From contig JADGEH010000001.1 in assembly GCA_016744475.1 (NCBI GenBank), forward strand, positions 1-64,000: a stretch of 64,000 nt of DNA. The letters are read 5' to 3'. Numbering within the stretch: position 1 is the first letter of the stretch; the number at the start of each line of letters is the position of its first letter. The notes below the pieces were generated by a model that was not told where the DNA came from, did no database searches, and saw only the letters and a program-made list of their open reading frames with translations. The stretch comes from Thiotrichales bacterium (lineage in GTDB: Bacteria; Pseudomonadota; Gammaproteobacteria; Beggiatoales; Beggiatoaceae). A program made the position numbers and the translations under genes. Below are positions 55,724-64,000 of the stretch, piece after piece.

Positions 55724-57133
55724 TCACGGTAAATCGGCTAACACCTTGTTTGGGTTGAATACCCCTTGCGGGTCTAAAGCAGTTTTCAAGGTACGAGACA
55801 GTGATTGTTCAATGGGGGATTTATACTGCTGCCATTGATTTTTTTTCAATTGTCCAATGCCATGCTCAGCGCTAAAACTGCCTTGCAAAGCCATACAGCG
55901 ATCATGCACCAGTTGACTTAAAGTGTCACTATATGACTGTAAAATTTGGTCATTAATGGTCGAACTGGGGAGCAAATTATAATGTAAATTGCCATCGCCT
56001 AGATGACCAAAAGCAGCGATCTGCACGCCTGGCAAGGTGTTCTCAATCGCCGCTTGAGTGTCTTGCAAAAACTCAGGGATGCGAGAAATCGGCAACGCAA
56101 TATCATGCTTAAGACTAAAGCCCAGTTGATTTTGTGCGCGAGGAATAGCCGCTCGCAATTGCCAGAAATAACGCGCCTGTTGTTCATCACCAGCGATTTG
56201 AAAAGCCTCTAAACCATCATAAAATTCCGCCCGTGCCCAGCGCAGCAATCCAGATAAGTCGGCGTGAGTTTGCCCACTGCTGAGTTCAGCCAAGACATAA
56301 TGCGGGCAATCACAAGAAAAAGGCGCGACCAAACCTGGATAAAACTGCTTCACGGCTTGTAAACATTCGCCCTGAATATATTCAAAAGCATCCAAACGTT
56401 GATCACTGATTTCTTGTAAAAAATTCAGCAGCTTAATCGCACAGCCCACATCTTTAGGGGCAAATAAAGCGGTCGCGGTGGACAGCGGTTGCGGGGATAA
56501 TTTAAGCACGGCTGCGGTGATAATCCCTAGTGTGCCCTCTGCACCGACAAATAAATGTTTCAAATCGTAACCGGAATTATCTTTGCGCAAACCGCGTAGA
56601 TTTGACCAGACTTCACCATTGCCTAACACCACTTCCAGTCCTAACACCAAATCACGGGTATTGCCATAACGCAACACGCTGGTACCGCCTGCATTAGTCG
56701 ATAAATTACCGCCAATTTGACAGCGTTTATGCGTCGATAAGCCCAAAGGCAATAAACGTTCAGCGGTCTGTGCGGCTTGTTGAGCGTCGGCTAAAATGCA
56801 GCCCGCTTCCAGCGTGAGGGTATTGTTTTGCGCATCCACTTCGAGTATCTGGTTCATCCGCGCCAATGACACAATCACTTGCCGTTCGCCATTGGGAATC
56901 GCCCCACCAACATAGCCCGTATTACCGCCTTGCGGCACAATGCTGAGTTTTTCTTGTAAACACAGGCGCACAATGGCGGCGACTTGTGCCGTATTAGCGG
57001 GACGCAAGAGCGCCAATGCCTGTCCTTGAAACAGACCTCGCACATCTTGTGTCGCCGCTTGCAGCGCTTCAGGCTCGGTGATCCAACCCTCTTCATCGAC
57101 ACAAGCGCGGAGTTTCTCTTCTATTGTTGTCAT
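55724..57133 (-). CDS. FAD-linked oxidoreductase (D-lactate/2-hydroxyglutarate dehydrogenase type)
   Basis: The 469-residue protein has the PCMH FAD-binding fold: LRPANTAQVAAIVRLC, VPQGGNTGYVGGAIP, GGNLSTNAGGTSVLRYGNTRDLVLGLEVV and FVGAEGTLGIITAAVLKL. The C-terminal domain has AFGHLGDGNLHYN, with metal-binding histidines, and SAEHGIGQLKK near the end. These are typical of FAD-dependent D-2-hydroxyacid dehydrogenases (GlcD, Dld2, D-2-hydroxyglutarate dehydrogenase). The exact substrate is not decidable. It lies 3 bases downstream of the LytTR regulator gene, so they probably share a transcript. Confidence 0.9.
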   Translation of the reverse strand: MTTIEEKLRACVDEEGWITEPEALQAATQDVRGLFQGQALALLRPANTAQVAAIVRLCLQEKLSIVPQGGNTGYVGGAIPNGERQVIVSLARMNQILEVDAQNNTLTLEAGCILADAQQAAQTAERLLPLGLSTHKRCQIGGNLSTNAGGTSVLRYGNTRDLVLGLEVVLGNGEVWSNLRGLRKDNSGYDLKHLFVGAEGTLGIITAAVLKLSPQPLSTATALFAPKDVGCAIKLLNFLQEISDQRLDAFEYIQGECLQAVKQFYPGLVAPFSCDCPHYVLAELSSGQTHADLSGLLRWARAEFYDGLEAFQIAGDEQQARYFWQLRAAIPRAQNQLGFSLKHDIALPISRIPEFLQDTQAAIENTLPGVQIAAFGHLGDGNLHYNLLPSSTINDQILQSYSDTLSQLVHDRCMALQGSFSAEHGIGQLKKNQWQQYKSPIEQSLSRTLKTALDPQGVFNPNKVLADLP

Positions 57134-57136
57134 GTT

Positions 57137-57919
57137 TTAATCTCTCGGTTTCAGCGACATATCTTTAATGGTTTGCTTCACGCTTTGTAAATGACGGCGG
57201 CTGATTTCTAAGCGCTCATTAATCTCGCTAAATGAGATATAACACTGCCCATCTATCTCTTTTTTCCAGCCACTTAAATACACCACAGCGACCAAAGCAT
57301 TGCGGTGAATGCGTAAAAATTGTCCGCCAAATTCCTGCTCCAGATGTTTCAAAGGCTCATCCAGCAAAGCTTCTCCGCCCGTCCAACGCAAAGTGACATA
57401 CTTTTGCTCGGCGCGAAAAAAGTAGATTTTATTCACCGGAATCAACTTCACTTCACCATGCAACGTGACACCGATGTGCGTCCGTGCGGGTTTGTTTTTC
57501 GTCCCATCCGAATCATCCGAGCCATCCGAACTCAGTTCACTGGATTCCATGTTGTCATCAAACAGACTGTGGGCACGCTGCAAGGCTTGTTTTAAGCGAT
57601 CTTTACGGATCGGTTTTAATAAATAATCCACTGCCTGTTGGTCAAAGGCTTCCAAGGCATACTCGCTGTAAGCCGTGGTAAAAATCACCGCAGGCGGAGT
57701 GGCCAATTCATGTAAACGTCGCGCGGCTTCCATGCCATTCATCCCCGGCATACCAATGTCTAACATTAATAAATCAGGGGTATAAGCCCGCACCATATCC
57801 AAGGCTTCCTTGCCATTGGTGGCTTCTGCTTCTAATACTTCATCTTGCCCAATTTCATTGAGCAAGGCACGTAAACGCATACGGGCTAAAGGTTCGTCAT
57901 CGGCAATAAGAATTTTCAT
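57137..57919 (-). CDS. LytTR-family response regulator (AlgR-like)
   Basis: The 260-residue transcription factor has a receiver domain (1 to about 125) with phospho-acceptor Asp54 in LLMLDIGMPGMNG and the conserved KPIRKDRL, then a Ser/Asp-rich linker (SSELSSDGSDDSDG), then a LytTR DNA-binding domain (about 150-255: IPVNKIYFFRAEQKYVTL, FLRIHRNALVA). AlgR of pseudomonads has the same plan and controls alginate and type IV pili. No cognate histidine kinase is adjacent; the kinases at 50969-55490 are the nearest candidates. Confidence 0.93.
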   Translation of the reverse strand: MKILIADDEPLARMRLRALLNEIGQDEVLEAEATNGKEALDMVRAYTPDLLMLDIGMPGMNGMEAARRLHELATPPAVIFTTAYSEYALEAFDQQAVDYLLKPIRKDRLKQALQRAHSLFDDNMESSELSSDGSDDSDGTKNKPARTHIGVTLHGEVKLIPVNKIYFFRAEQKYVTLRWTGGEALLDEPLKHLEQEFGGQFLRIHRNALVAVVYLSGWKKEIDGQCYISFSEINERLEISRRHLQSVKQTIKDMSLKPRD

Positions 57920-58295
57920 CTACATATCCTTTAATCATGATTTAATCATTGGACGTGACACAAGACGGTATGCCTATCAAGCAAAACCACCTGATAGGCA
58001 AAAAATAAGCCTTGCGTGAGGTGTGAGCGCTTGGACATTCTCGTTCATGTTCTAGGCTCTGTTGACATTTGGAGGCTTTTTTTTCATCAATGGGCGACAT
58101 GGCGACGACAATACTCAACAAAATCTAATGAGCGAGTTTATCCCTATACCTCATAGTCTAATCGGGTTTATTCATACTTAAAAACGCAAAGAGGGTGGGA
58201 TGATGACTGTTCAGCCATAGATATGAGAGTTATAAAAGAAAAGGGGGCTAAATTTACCCCTCCTATCTCATATACATTTTAAGGAGTTCAACATC
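57920..58295. other. Non-coding gap with a possible insertion-sequence end
   Basis: No gene is seen. The block TAGGCTCTGTTGACA near 58052 also occurs, inverted, at 15239-15254 before the solute-binding protein gene. Such GGCTCTGTTGACA-like blocks resemble ends of insertion sequences, and the following poly-T and GACATGGCGACGACAA could be internal remnant. AAGGAG near the right edge serves the next gene. Confidence 0.4.
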
Positions 58296-59177
58296 ATGAA
58301 AGATTTATTAGGCGGATGGCACAGAGGCTTTAGCCGCTGCACATTTTTATCGTTAAAAGGGCCCGCCATTGAGGTTAAAAACACCCAAAACAGCTTGAAA
58401 CCCCACAGCTTTTCGATGCGAGGCTTGCTCCGTGTCAGCGGTCTATGGCTTGCGCTCCTCTGTGGGCTGAACGGTGCGGTGTGGGCGGCGAATATCTCCA
58501 TTACGCCTACGCGAGTGATACTGAGTCCTGAACAAAAGAGTGCTTCATTAAGTTTTATTAATCGAGGCGATAAGCCACTCACATTACAAATTTTCCTCAA
58601 ATCTTGGCAACAAGATGAGGTAGGTCGCTCGCTCACCGAAGACAGTCGAGAATTAGTCGTGTTTCCTAAAATGCTCACCGTAGAACCCGGACAACAACGC
58701 CCGATACGCTTAGGCTTTCAAGGTCAATGGCCGACAGTGGAGCGATCTTTTCGGATTTTTGCGGATGAATTGCCCAATCTGGACATAGAGACCGGAGCCT
58801 TGGGCGTAGTGTTTCCCGTGCGCTTAAGCATTCCGGTATTTGTGCGCGAAAAAGCCCAAGCTCAAGAACCACAGATGCAATTAAAAATGGCGGATATTCA
58901 AGCGGGACAATTGCGTGTGCAGATCAGCAATCAAGGCACTCAACATATTGCGGTCGAGCAGATTCAAGCCGAGTTGTTGGATGCAAAAGGACGTTCAGTG
59001 GGCACATTAGAGGAAGCAGGGGGGCGGGTGCTGGCACAACATGCGGTGTTTTTTGAGTTGTCCATCAGCCCCGATTTGTGTCAACAAGTCCGCAGCGCTC
59101 AGATTCAAGCCAAAGCGCAGAGCGTGACCCAGAGTCAAACATTTACCTTGTCGGTGCGTGATTGTAAAACCGAATAA
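58296..59177 (+). CDS. PapD-like periplasmic chaperone (fimbrial assembly type)
   Basis: The protein folds as two Ig-like domains. NISITPTRVILSPEQKSASLSFINRG and the RELVVFPKMLTVEPGQQRPIRLGF segment match the first domain of pilus chaperones that donate a strand to subunits. The second is less conserved. I start at 58296 because AAGGAG lies 9 bases before it. This gives an odd 40-residue extension before a normal signal peptide (from Met41: MRGLLRVSGLWLALLCGL, cleavage near VWA). An alternative start is ATG 58416, which has no ribosome binding site. No usher or pilin gene is adjacent in the window. The stop abuts that of the secretin gene with no space. Confidence 0.82.
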   Translation: MKDLLGGWHRGFSRCTFLSLKGPAIEVKNTQNSLKPHSFSMRGLLRVSGLWLALLCGLNGAVWAANISITPTRVILSPEQKSASLSFINRGDKPLTLQIFLKSWQQDEVGRSLTEDSRELVVFPKMLTVEPGQQRPIRLGFQGQWPTVERSFRIFADELPNLDIETGALGVVFPVRLSIPVFVREKAQAQEPQMQLKMADIQAGQLRVQISNQGTQHIAVEQIQAELLDAKGRSVGTLEEAGGRVLAQHAVFFELSISPDLCQQVRSAQIQAKAQSVTQSQTFTLSVRDCKTE

Positions 59178-60923
59178 TTAGCGCCTTGCGGGGGGATACC
59201 ATTTTTCCGGCGTTAAGGGCAAACCGGTGGGCGGGCTGCGATCCGGTTGGTCTGGATGCGTCAGATAACGACGATAATCTTTTAAGTCGCCTTCAATGCT
59301 GGCACGTTTGATCACCACGGGGCGCAAGAAAATCACCAACTCAGTTTTGAGGTATTGATCATCGCGGTAGCTGAAGGCATCGCCGATAAAAGGTAGGCGC
59401 GACAGCACGGGTACGCCATCTTTGCCTTGTTTAGTAGAGTCTTGCATCAGACCACCAATAATCGCAACATCCCCACTATGCACGCGCAGCAAAGACTCCA
59501 TTTCTCGAACTTGCACCACAGGAATCGGACTGGTCACACCAAATTGCGCCAATCCTGGGTTGGGATCATTAACATACCGAACGATCCTCGACACTGTGGG
59601 TCGGATATTGAGAATTACTTCATCATTTGCACTGATTTGCGGTGTGATATTCATAATCAAACCTTCAGGTACGGTATGTACTTCAGTTTCAAAACGTGTG
59701 CGTCCTGCGGTGTTATTAGTGGCTTCTCTTTCTTCAATATTGACCGTGAAATACACTTGGTTATCTACTGCTTTAAGAATCGCAGTTTGGTTATTTAAGG
59801 CCATGATTTTAGGACTGGATAAGACTTTTGTATTGCCATAGCTTTCTAGCAACTTAACCGTGGCACTAATATCACCAATAGCACTTAAAGGGTTGGTGTA
59901 ACGAAAAATATAAGCCGGCCCGTTATCCGATATATTTCCACCAGTTAGCTTTTGCTCATAAGAAAAATTGCCATCAATTCGTCGCCAATCAATACCCGCT
60001 TGATATTGATCACTCAGTTGCACTTCAACAATTGTGGCTTCAATTAATACTTGACGATGCACACTGTCTAAGACTAAATCTAAAAAATGTTGAATTTCAG
60101 CATGTTGACGTTTAGTCGCTCGGACTGTCATTAATCCACTTTCTTTATTCACCATCACATTATTATCAATAGTAGATTTAATCGTCTGTTCGGTGATTTC
60201 AGCCGTGTTTGATGAATTGTTTCTATTGTCTTCAGAATTAGCTTCTCTTTTAGTAATTTCGGTTTCAATGATTTCTGTTTTTAAAATGGAGCGAATATTT
60301 TCTAATAAACTTTTCCAAAATACATTTTTACTTGAATTTTTAATCGCTGAGGTTGAGTTATTGCCTGCGTTATTGCCTCCTGAACTGGCTCCACCTTGAT
60401 TATTACTCAATCCTGAAGTCACCACTTGTGTAGACACTTCAACCGTATGATCACTCTGTCTTTCCAGGTTGACATAATCCACCTTATACGTATGCACATA
60501 AGGTCTATCTTTGCCTACAACAATATCGCCATTAATAATGTCATAGCGCAGTTCTTCGATTTGACGCACTAAGCGATCAAGAATTTGTTCTAGGGTTTGA
60601 TCCAAGGCATTCATGGTGACAAAACCTTTTAAACCTGGGGCAATTTCAATATTGCGTTTCGCATCCCGTGCCAGTGCGAATAAAAAACTTTGCAGCGGAA
60701 TATTTTCCACCACTACGGTATAACGCTCGGCTTCTGCGACCGAGGAAGGCGGCGGGAGAAAAGGCGCTTGGGACACCACGGGTGGAATACTGGCGGCCTT
60801 TTCATCGGTGGCGGTGGTTTGCGGCAATTGGCTGTGTAGATGACCGGGTGAAGGCTGCGGGGGCTGTGGTGCGCAAGCGGTGAGCAACAGGGCTATCAGA
60901 AGAAAAAAGCGATTTTTTGACAT
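59178..60923 (-). CDS. mshL: Secretin of type IV/MSHA pilus type, MshL-like lipoprotein
   Basis: I place the start at 60923 (MSKNRFFLLIALLLTAC), which gives a lipoprotein signal; the frame extends to 61181 without one. The 581-residue protein has an N-terminal STN-like domain (YTVVVENIPLQSFLFALARDAK) and a Ser/Asn-Gly-rich linker. The secretin domain follows (RQVLIEATIVEVQLSDQYQA, GDISATVKLLESYGNTKVLS, VHSGDVAIIGGLMQ, LPFIGDAFSYRD). Secretins form the outer-membrane ring through which pili or proteins pass. MshL type is the best fit. No other msh gene lies in the window. Confidence 0.88.
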   Translation of the reverse strand: MSKNRFFLLIALLLTACAPQPPQPSPGHLHSQLPQTTATDEKAASIPPVVSQAPFLPPPSSVAEAERYTVVVENIPLQSFLFALARDAKRNIEIAPGLKGFVTMNALDQTLEQILDRLVRQIEELRYDIINGDIVVGKDRPYVHTYKVDYVNLERQSDHTVEVSTQVVTSGLSNNQGGASSGGNNAGNNSTSAIKNSSKNVFWKSLLENIRSILKTEIIETEITKREANSEDNRNNSSNTAEITEQTIKSTIDNNVMVNKESGLMTVRATKRQHAEIQHFLDLVLDSVHRQVLIEATIVEVQLSDQYQAGIDWRRIDGNFSYEQKLTGGNISDNGPAYIFRYTNPLSAIGDISATVKLLESYGNTKVLSSPKIMALNNQTAILKAVDNQVYFTVNIEEREATNNTAGRTRFETEVHTVPEGLIMNITPQISANDEVILNIRPTVSRIVRYVNDPNPGLAQFGVTSPIPVVQVREMESLLRVHSGDVAIIGGLMQDSTKQGKDGVPVLSRLPFIGDAFSYRDDQYLKTELVIFLRPVVIKRASIEGDLKDYRRYLTHPDQPDRSPPTGLPLTPEKWYPPARR

Positions 60924-61062
60924 GGATATATGCGTGGTGTGGCGTGGGTTCAGAAAACGTTGTGAATTGTATAAGTCCATTAAGATCAGCGATAATCCAA
61001 ACATCGCGTAACCATCACAGAGTCTATATTTTGTAGACGCTCTCAAGCATGAGTACCTATAC

Positions 61063-64000
61063 ATGACGATTAAGTGCCCGCATTGTATCAATAAAAACCT
61101 TCTTCTGTTTTTCTTCCTCCCGCTGTTGCTCAGCGCTTGTTTAGGCGGCGGTGGCGGCGGTTCAACCACGGGCGAAACCACTACGCCTGCTCAAGGTACT
61201 TCGCTGACTTTATTGCCGAATAACAGCAATGCCAGCGGGACTGTGGTGCTCACGGCTTTGTTGAAAGATGAAAATAATGTGCCGCTGGTGGGGCAAACCA
61301 TTAGCTTTAGTTTTGCCAATGCTAATGAGGAAACGCTGTCGCCTCAAACCCTGGTGACGGCGGAAGATGGCACGGCTACCGTGACCATCACCGATGTGGG
61401 GAATGATGGCGGCAACGTGACGGTGCAAGCGCAATACGAAACATTGATCGCTGAAGCGCAGGTGAATTTTGTCACTGACAACAGCACCACGCAGCGTTTG
61501 GAGGTGTCGGTCGCCGCGACGATATTAGCCGTGGGTGAAACGGTGTTGGTGGATATGCGTTTAGTCGATCAGCAAGGTATTCCGCAAGTCGGGCAAGAGA
61601 TGACTTTTGCTGTCAGTGATCCTGCCAGTTTAGATCAAGACAATGCGAGCACAGACAGCGACGGGCGCGTGCAAGTGAATGTGACGGGTCAGGCTGCGGG
61701 TAATGTGCAATTGGGCATCAGTAGCGGGACATTGAATCAAAGCTTGTTATTGTATTTTGGCGCTGATTTGACCTTCTTGCCCGCAAACAGCATTGGCTCT
61801 GCGGATGGGACGGCTGCGGTGTTGTTGGTGGCGCGTCTACTGGATGCGCAGGGCAGTGCGATTGTCGATGAAACCGTGCAGTTTTTTAGTCTGTCTGGCA
61901 ATGCGGAGTTGGAGTTTTTTACGGCTCAAACCAGCGCTAATGGGCAAGTGGATTTGAATGTGCGCAATCGTAATGTGGAAGCCAGCGTGATTGGTGCGCA
62001 AGTGGGGCATTTGCCTCGGCAGGAAGTTCGGATTGATTTTCAAACCCCCGCGCCTGTCACGGAAACTCCAGCAGGTTCGATTGGTTTGTTGGCAAATAGC
62101 ACGTTATTAAACGTGGGGGGCACCGCAGAAATGACAGTGATTATTACGGATGCTCCCACCACAACAATAGTTTTAATTGATGGTACCGCCACCATTTTGG
62201 AAAGGACTGATACGGCTCGCGCACAATTGTTGCCGTTTATGCCGTTGAGTGTCAGTGTTTCAGATGGCGCTCAATTATTAGATGTGCCGTCTCAAACCGA
62301 TGGCAACGGTCAAGCCACCTTTAGACTCACACACTCTCAAGCAGAAAATATTACTTTAACCGTGAGCAGCGGTGGGAAAAGTACAACGCAACGCTTTTAT
62401 TTTGGGGCGAAGTTGAGTTTGTTGCCCGCACAATTAACTGCGAGCAAGAAAGCGACTCTTTATGCTTTGCTTAAAGATGCTAATGATTCGTTAATCATTG
62501 GTGAAACTATTTCTTTTGGTTTTGCAAATGAAAATAGTGCCATTTTAGACCCGGCTGAGGCTGTGACAGGACGTGGTAATACGAACAGCAACTCCAATGG
62601 ACTTATTAATGATGATAATGCCATTCAAGTCCAGGTGACTCATGTAGATGACAATGGCGGGATGGTTATGGTGCAAGCTCGCAGCGGTGAATTAACTAGT
62701 CAATCTCAAATAAATTTCTTTGCTCGTTTAAGTGCAACGCAAAACATGCAGCCAAGTCTAGTCCCTCAAGTGTTAGCTTCTGGACAAAGTGCGACAGCAC
62801 AGGCGCGATTGTTTGATGATGGCGGTTTTCCTATTGCGGGTTTTCCAGTCAATTTTTTTCAAAATAATGAATTGATAAACACTGTTTCTACGGATGAAAA
62901 TGGTCTTGCTCAACAAATCATCACGCCTTCAACGGAGGGCAATATTTCCATTGAAATTAGAGCCGGAGATAGAATGCAAGCCTTTACTTTGTATTCCGGT
63001 GCTAGTATCACGCTTGAACCGATGAGTTCTACTGGGGTGGCTGATGGTAGAAACTCAGTGGCTTTAACGGTTATTTTACGCGATGCTAACGATATAGGTA
63101 TTGGAGAAAAATTGATTAATCTACGCTTAAACAGTGGCAGCGCCATGCTGGAGCAGTTCCAGGTATCCACTGATGCTCAAGGTCGTGGCTCATTTAATCT
63201 GAGTGCTCGGCAAACGGGTGACGCAGTGGTGTCAGCCAGCAGTGGTGGTATTCGCTCTAGTAATGCCACGGTGAGCTTTGTTTCGCCAGGGATTCCGGCT
63301 CAAATCCGCTTAAGCGCAGCCAGCAGTTTGCCGTTGAGTTTGAATGCTGAAAACCAAATTTCTGCGCGAGTGCTGGATGAATTGGGCTATCCCGTGGCGG
63401 GTCAGCGGGTTGATTTTTCTACTTCTGGCATAGGCAGCATTGAGGCTTCGGCGTTGACCAATACTAATGGCGTGGTGGAAGTCACTTTCAGCGCTTTGAC
63501 GACGGCGGGCATTAGCACCATTACGGGCACAGTGGCAGGTCGAGATAATCAGCCCATCAGCGATACGGTGTCTTTGACGGTGCAGCCAGGGACAGCCGGA
63601 ATTATTGAGGTGGTCAGCATTGAACCGCGTGTGATTGGTATTCGTGGTAGCGGTGTGGCGCAATCATCCACGCTGACTTTTGCGGTGAAGGATAATTTGG
63701 GCAATTTTATTGATGGTCAAGATGTCGAATTTCTCTTAGGAGATACACGCTTAGGCGGCGGTGAAGAGATTTCTAACACGACGGCTAGAACCGTGGATGG
63801 CTTGGTCAAAGTGACCTTGCAAAGTGGTCATGTTGCGGGGGCTGTGGACGTGGTGGCTAAGGTGCCCAACGCCGACATCAGTACGCTGGCACGAGTGAGC
63901 ATCGCAGGGGGAACACCGGATGCCAAGCATTTAGGTGTGGCGGCGGAGTTTTTGAATATTGCGGGGGGTAAAACGTTGGGTTTGCAAGACACGATCACGG
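61063..64000 (+). CDS. Large Ig-like-repeat lipoprotein (adhesin/invasin type), 3' end beyond window
   Basis: Translation from the ATG at 61063 is open through the window end, at least 979 residues. A lipoprotein signal ends in LLSAC followed by six Gly. Tandem domains of about 90-100 residues follow, each with patterns like VVLTALLKDENNVPLVGQTI, DGTATVTI and FYFGAKLSLLP. They resemble Big-1/invasin-type bacterial Ig folds (for example IGLLANSTLLNVGGTAEMTV and QVSTDAQGRGSFNLS). Such long chains extend outward and bind surfaces or other cells. The gene is divergent from mshL, 139 bases apart. The function as an adhesin is inferred from architecture. Confidence 0.85.
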   Translation, partial: MTIKCPHCINKNLLLFFFLPLLLSACLGGGGGGSTTGETTTPAQGTSLTLLPNNSNASGTVVLTALLKDENNVPLVGQTISFSFANANEETLSPQTLVTAEDGTATVTITDVGNDGGNVTVQAQYETLIAEAQVNFVTDNSTTQRLEVSVAATILAVGETVLVDMRLVDQQGIPQVGQEMTFAVSDPASLDQDNASTDSDGRVQVNVTGQAAGNVQLGISSGTLNQSLLLYFGADLTFLPANSIGSADGTAAVLLVARLLDAQGSAIVDETVQFFSLSGNAELEFFTAQTSANGQVDLNVRNRNVEASVIGAQVGHLPRQEVRIDFQTPAPVTETPAGSIGLLANSTLLNVGGTAEMTVIITDAPTTTIVLIDGTATILERTDTARAQLLPFMPLSVSVSDGAQLLDVPSQTDGNGQATFRLTHSQAENITLTVSSGGKSTTQRFYFGAKLSLLPAQLTASKKATLYALLKDANDSLIIGETISFGFANENSAILDPAEAVTGRGNTNSNSNGLINDDNAIQVQVTHVDDNGGMVMVQARSGELTSQSQINFFARLSATQNMQPSLVPQVLASGQSATAQARLFDDGGFPIAGFPVNFFQNNELINTVSTDENGLAQQIITPSTEGNISIEIRAGDRMQAFTLYSGASITLEPMSSTGVADGRNSVALTVILRDANDIGIGEKLINLRLNSGSAMLEQFQVSTDAQGRGSFNLSARQTGDAVVSASSGGIRSSNATVSFVSPGIPAQIRLSAASSLPLSLNAENQISARVLDELGYPVAGQRVDFSTSGIGSIEASALTNTNGVVEVTFSALTTAGISTITGTVAGRDNQPISDTVSLTVQPGTAGIIEVVSIEPRVIGIRGSGVAQSSTLTFAVKDNLGNFIDGQDVEFLLGDTRLGGGEEISNTTARTVDGLVKVTLQSGHVAGAVDVVAKVPNADISTLARVSIAGGTPDAKHLGVAAEFLNIAGGKTLGLQDTIT

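Overview
The window is gammaproteobacterial chromosome. The protein types (TsaD, MurF, LpoB, TrmL, ComEC, MshL-type secretin, AlgR/LytTR regulator), the tRNA-Gly/Cys/Leu cluster and the abundance of small dispersed repeats and hybrid sensor kinases would fit a sulfur-oxidising Thiotrichales-like genome. That placement is an impression, not a demonstration. Base composition is mixed, and one gene (44698-45450) is strikingly AT-rich.

Layout. 1-7.8 kb: Nudix hydrolase, two membrane proteins, an exported leucine-rich-repeat protein, MoaE, a dihydroorotase homologue that has lost most metal ligands, an exported rhodanese and a methyltransferase. 7.9-17 kb: ribD, a fused GldF-GldG-like ABC protein, purN, dienelactone hydrolase, a hybrid histidine kinase, a peptide-type binding lipoprotein and tsaD. 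18.0-18.4 kb: three tRNAs behind a near-consensus promoter. 19-29.7 kb: CHASE2 Ser/Thr kinase plus PP2C phosphatase, murF, lpoB, trmL, comEC and a TonB-dependent receptor. 29.8-37.5 kb: a mobile, damaged zone with four copies of a MITE-like element nearby, an IS1182-type transposase with three in-frame stops, and a TIR-CHAT-NB-ARC gene whose TPR end appears to have been cut off and separated from it by a DUF1566 protein gene and a PIN toxin-antitoxin pair.

37.5-44.2 kb is the most interesting part. It holds a winged-helix/SWIM zinc-finger protein, a non-coding segment with the layout of a retron msr-msd RNA (13-bp perfect flanking inverted repeats and a long hairpin between them), a reverse transcriptase carrying the retron hallmarks NAxxH, YADD and VTG, and a large WGR plus HEAT/ARM-repeat protein. 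All are on one strand and tightly packed. This matches the SWIM/ARM type of retron defence system (type XIII as I recall the published classification).

44.2-46.5 kb: an AT-rich gene with a HEPN-like motif between repeated sequences, then a VapBC-type pair. 46.6-58 kb: uvrB, leuA with a clear leucine attenuator (leader peptide, promoter, terminator), a two-gene sensory cassette, a FAD-linked oxidase and a LytTR regulator. 58.3-64 kb: a PapD-like chaperone, an MshL-like secretin and, divergently, a giant Ig-repeat lipoprotein that runs off the window end.

The window is therefore ordinary housekeeping islands separated by one accessory defence and mobile-element region (about 29.8-46.5 kb). All assignments are from reading motifs; no database or folding program was run.
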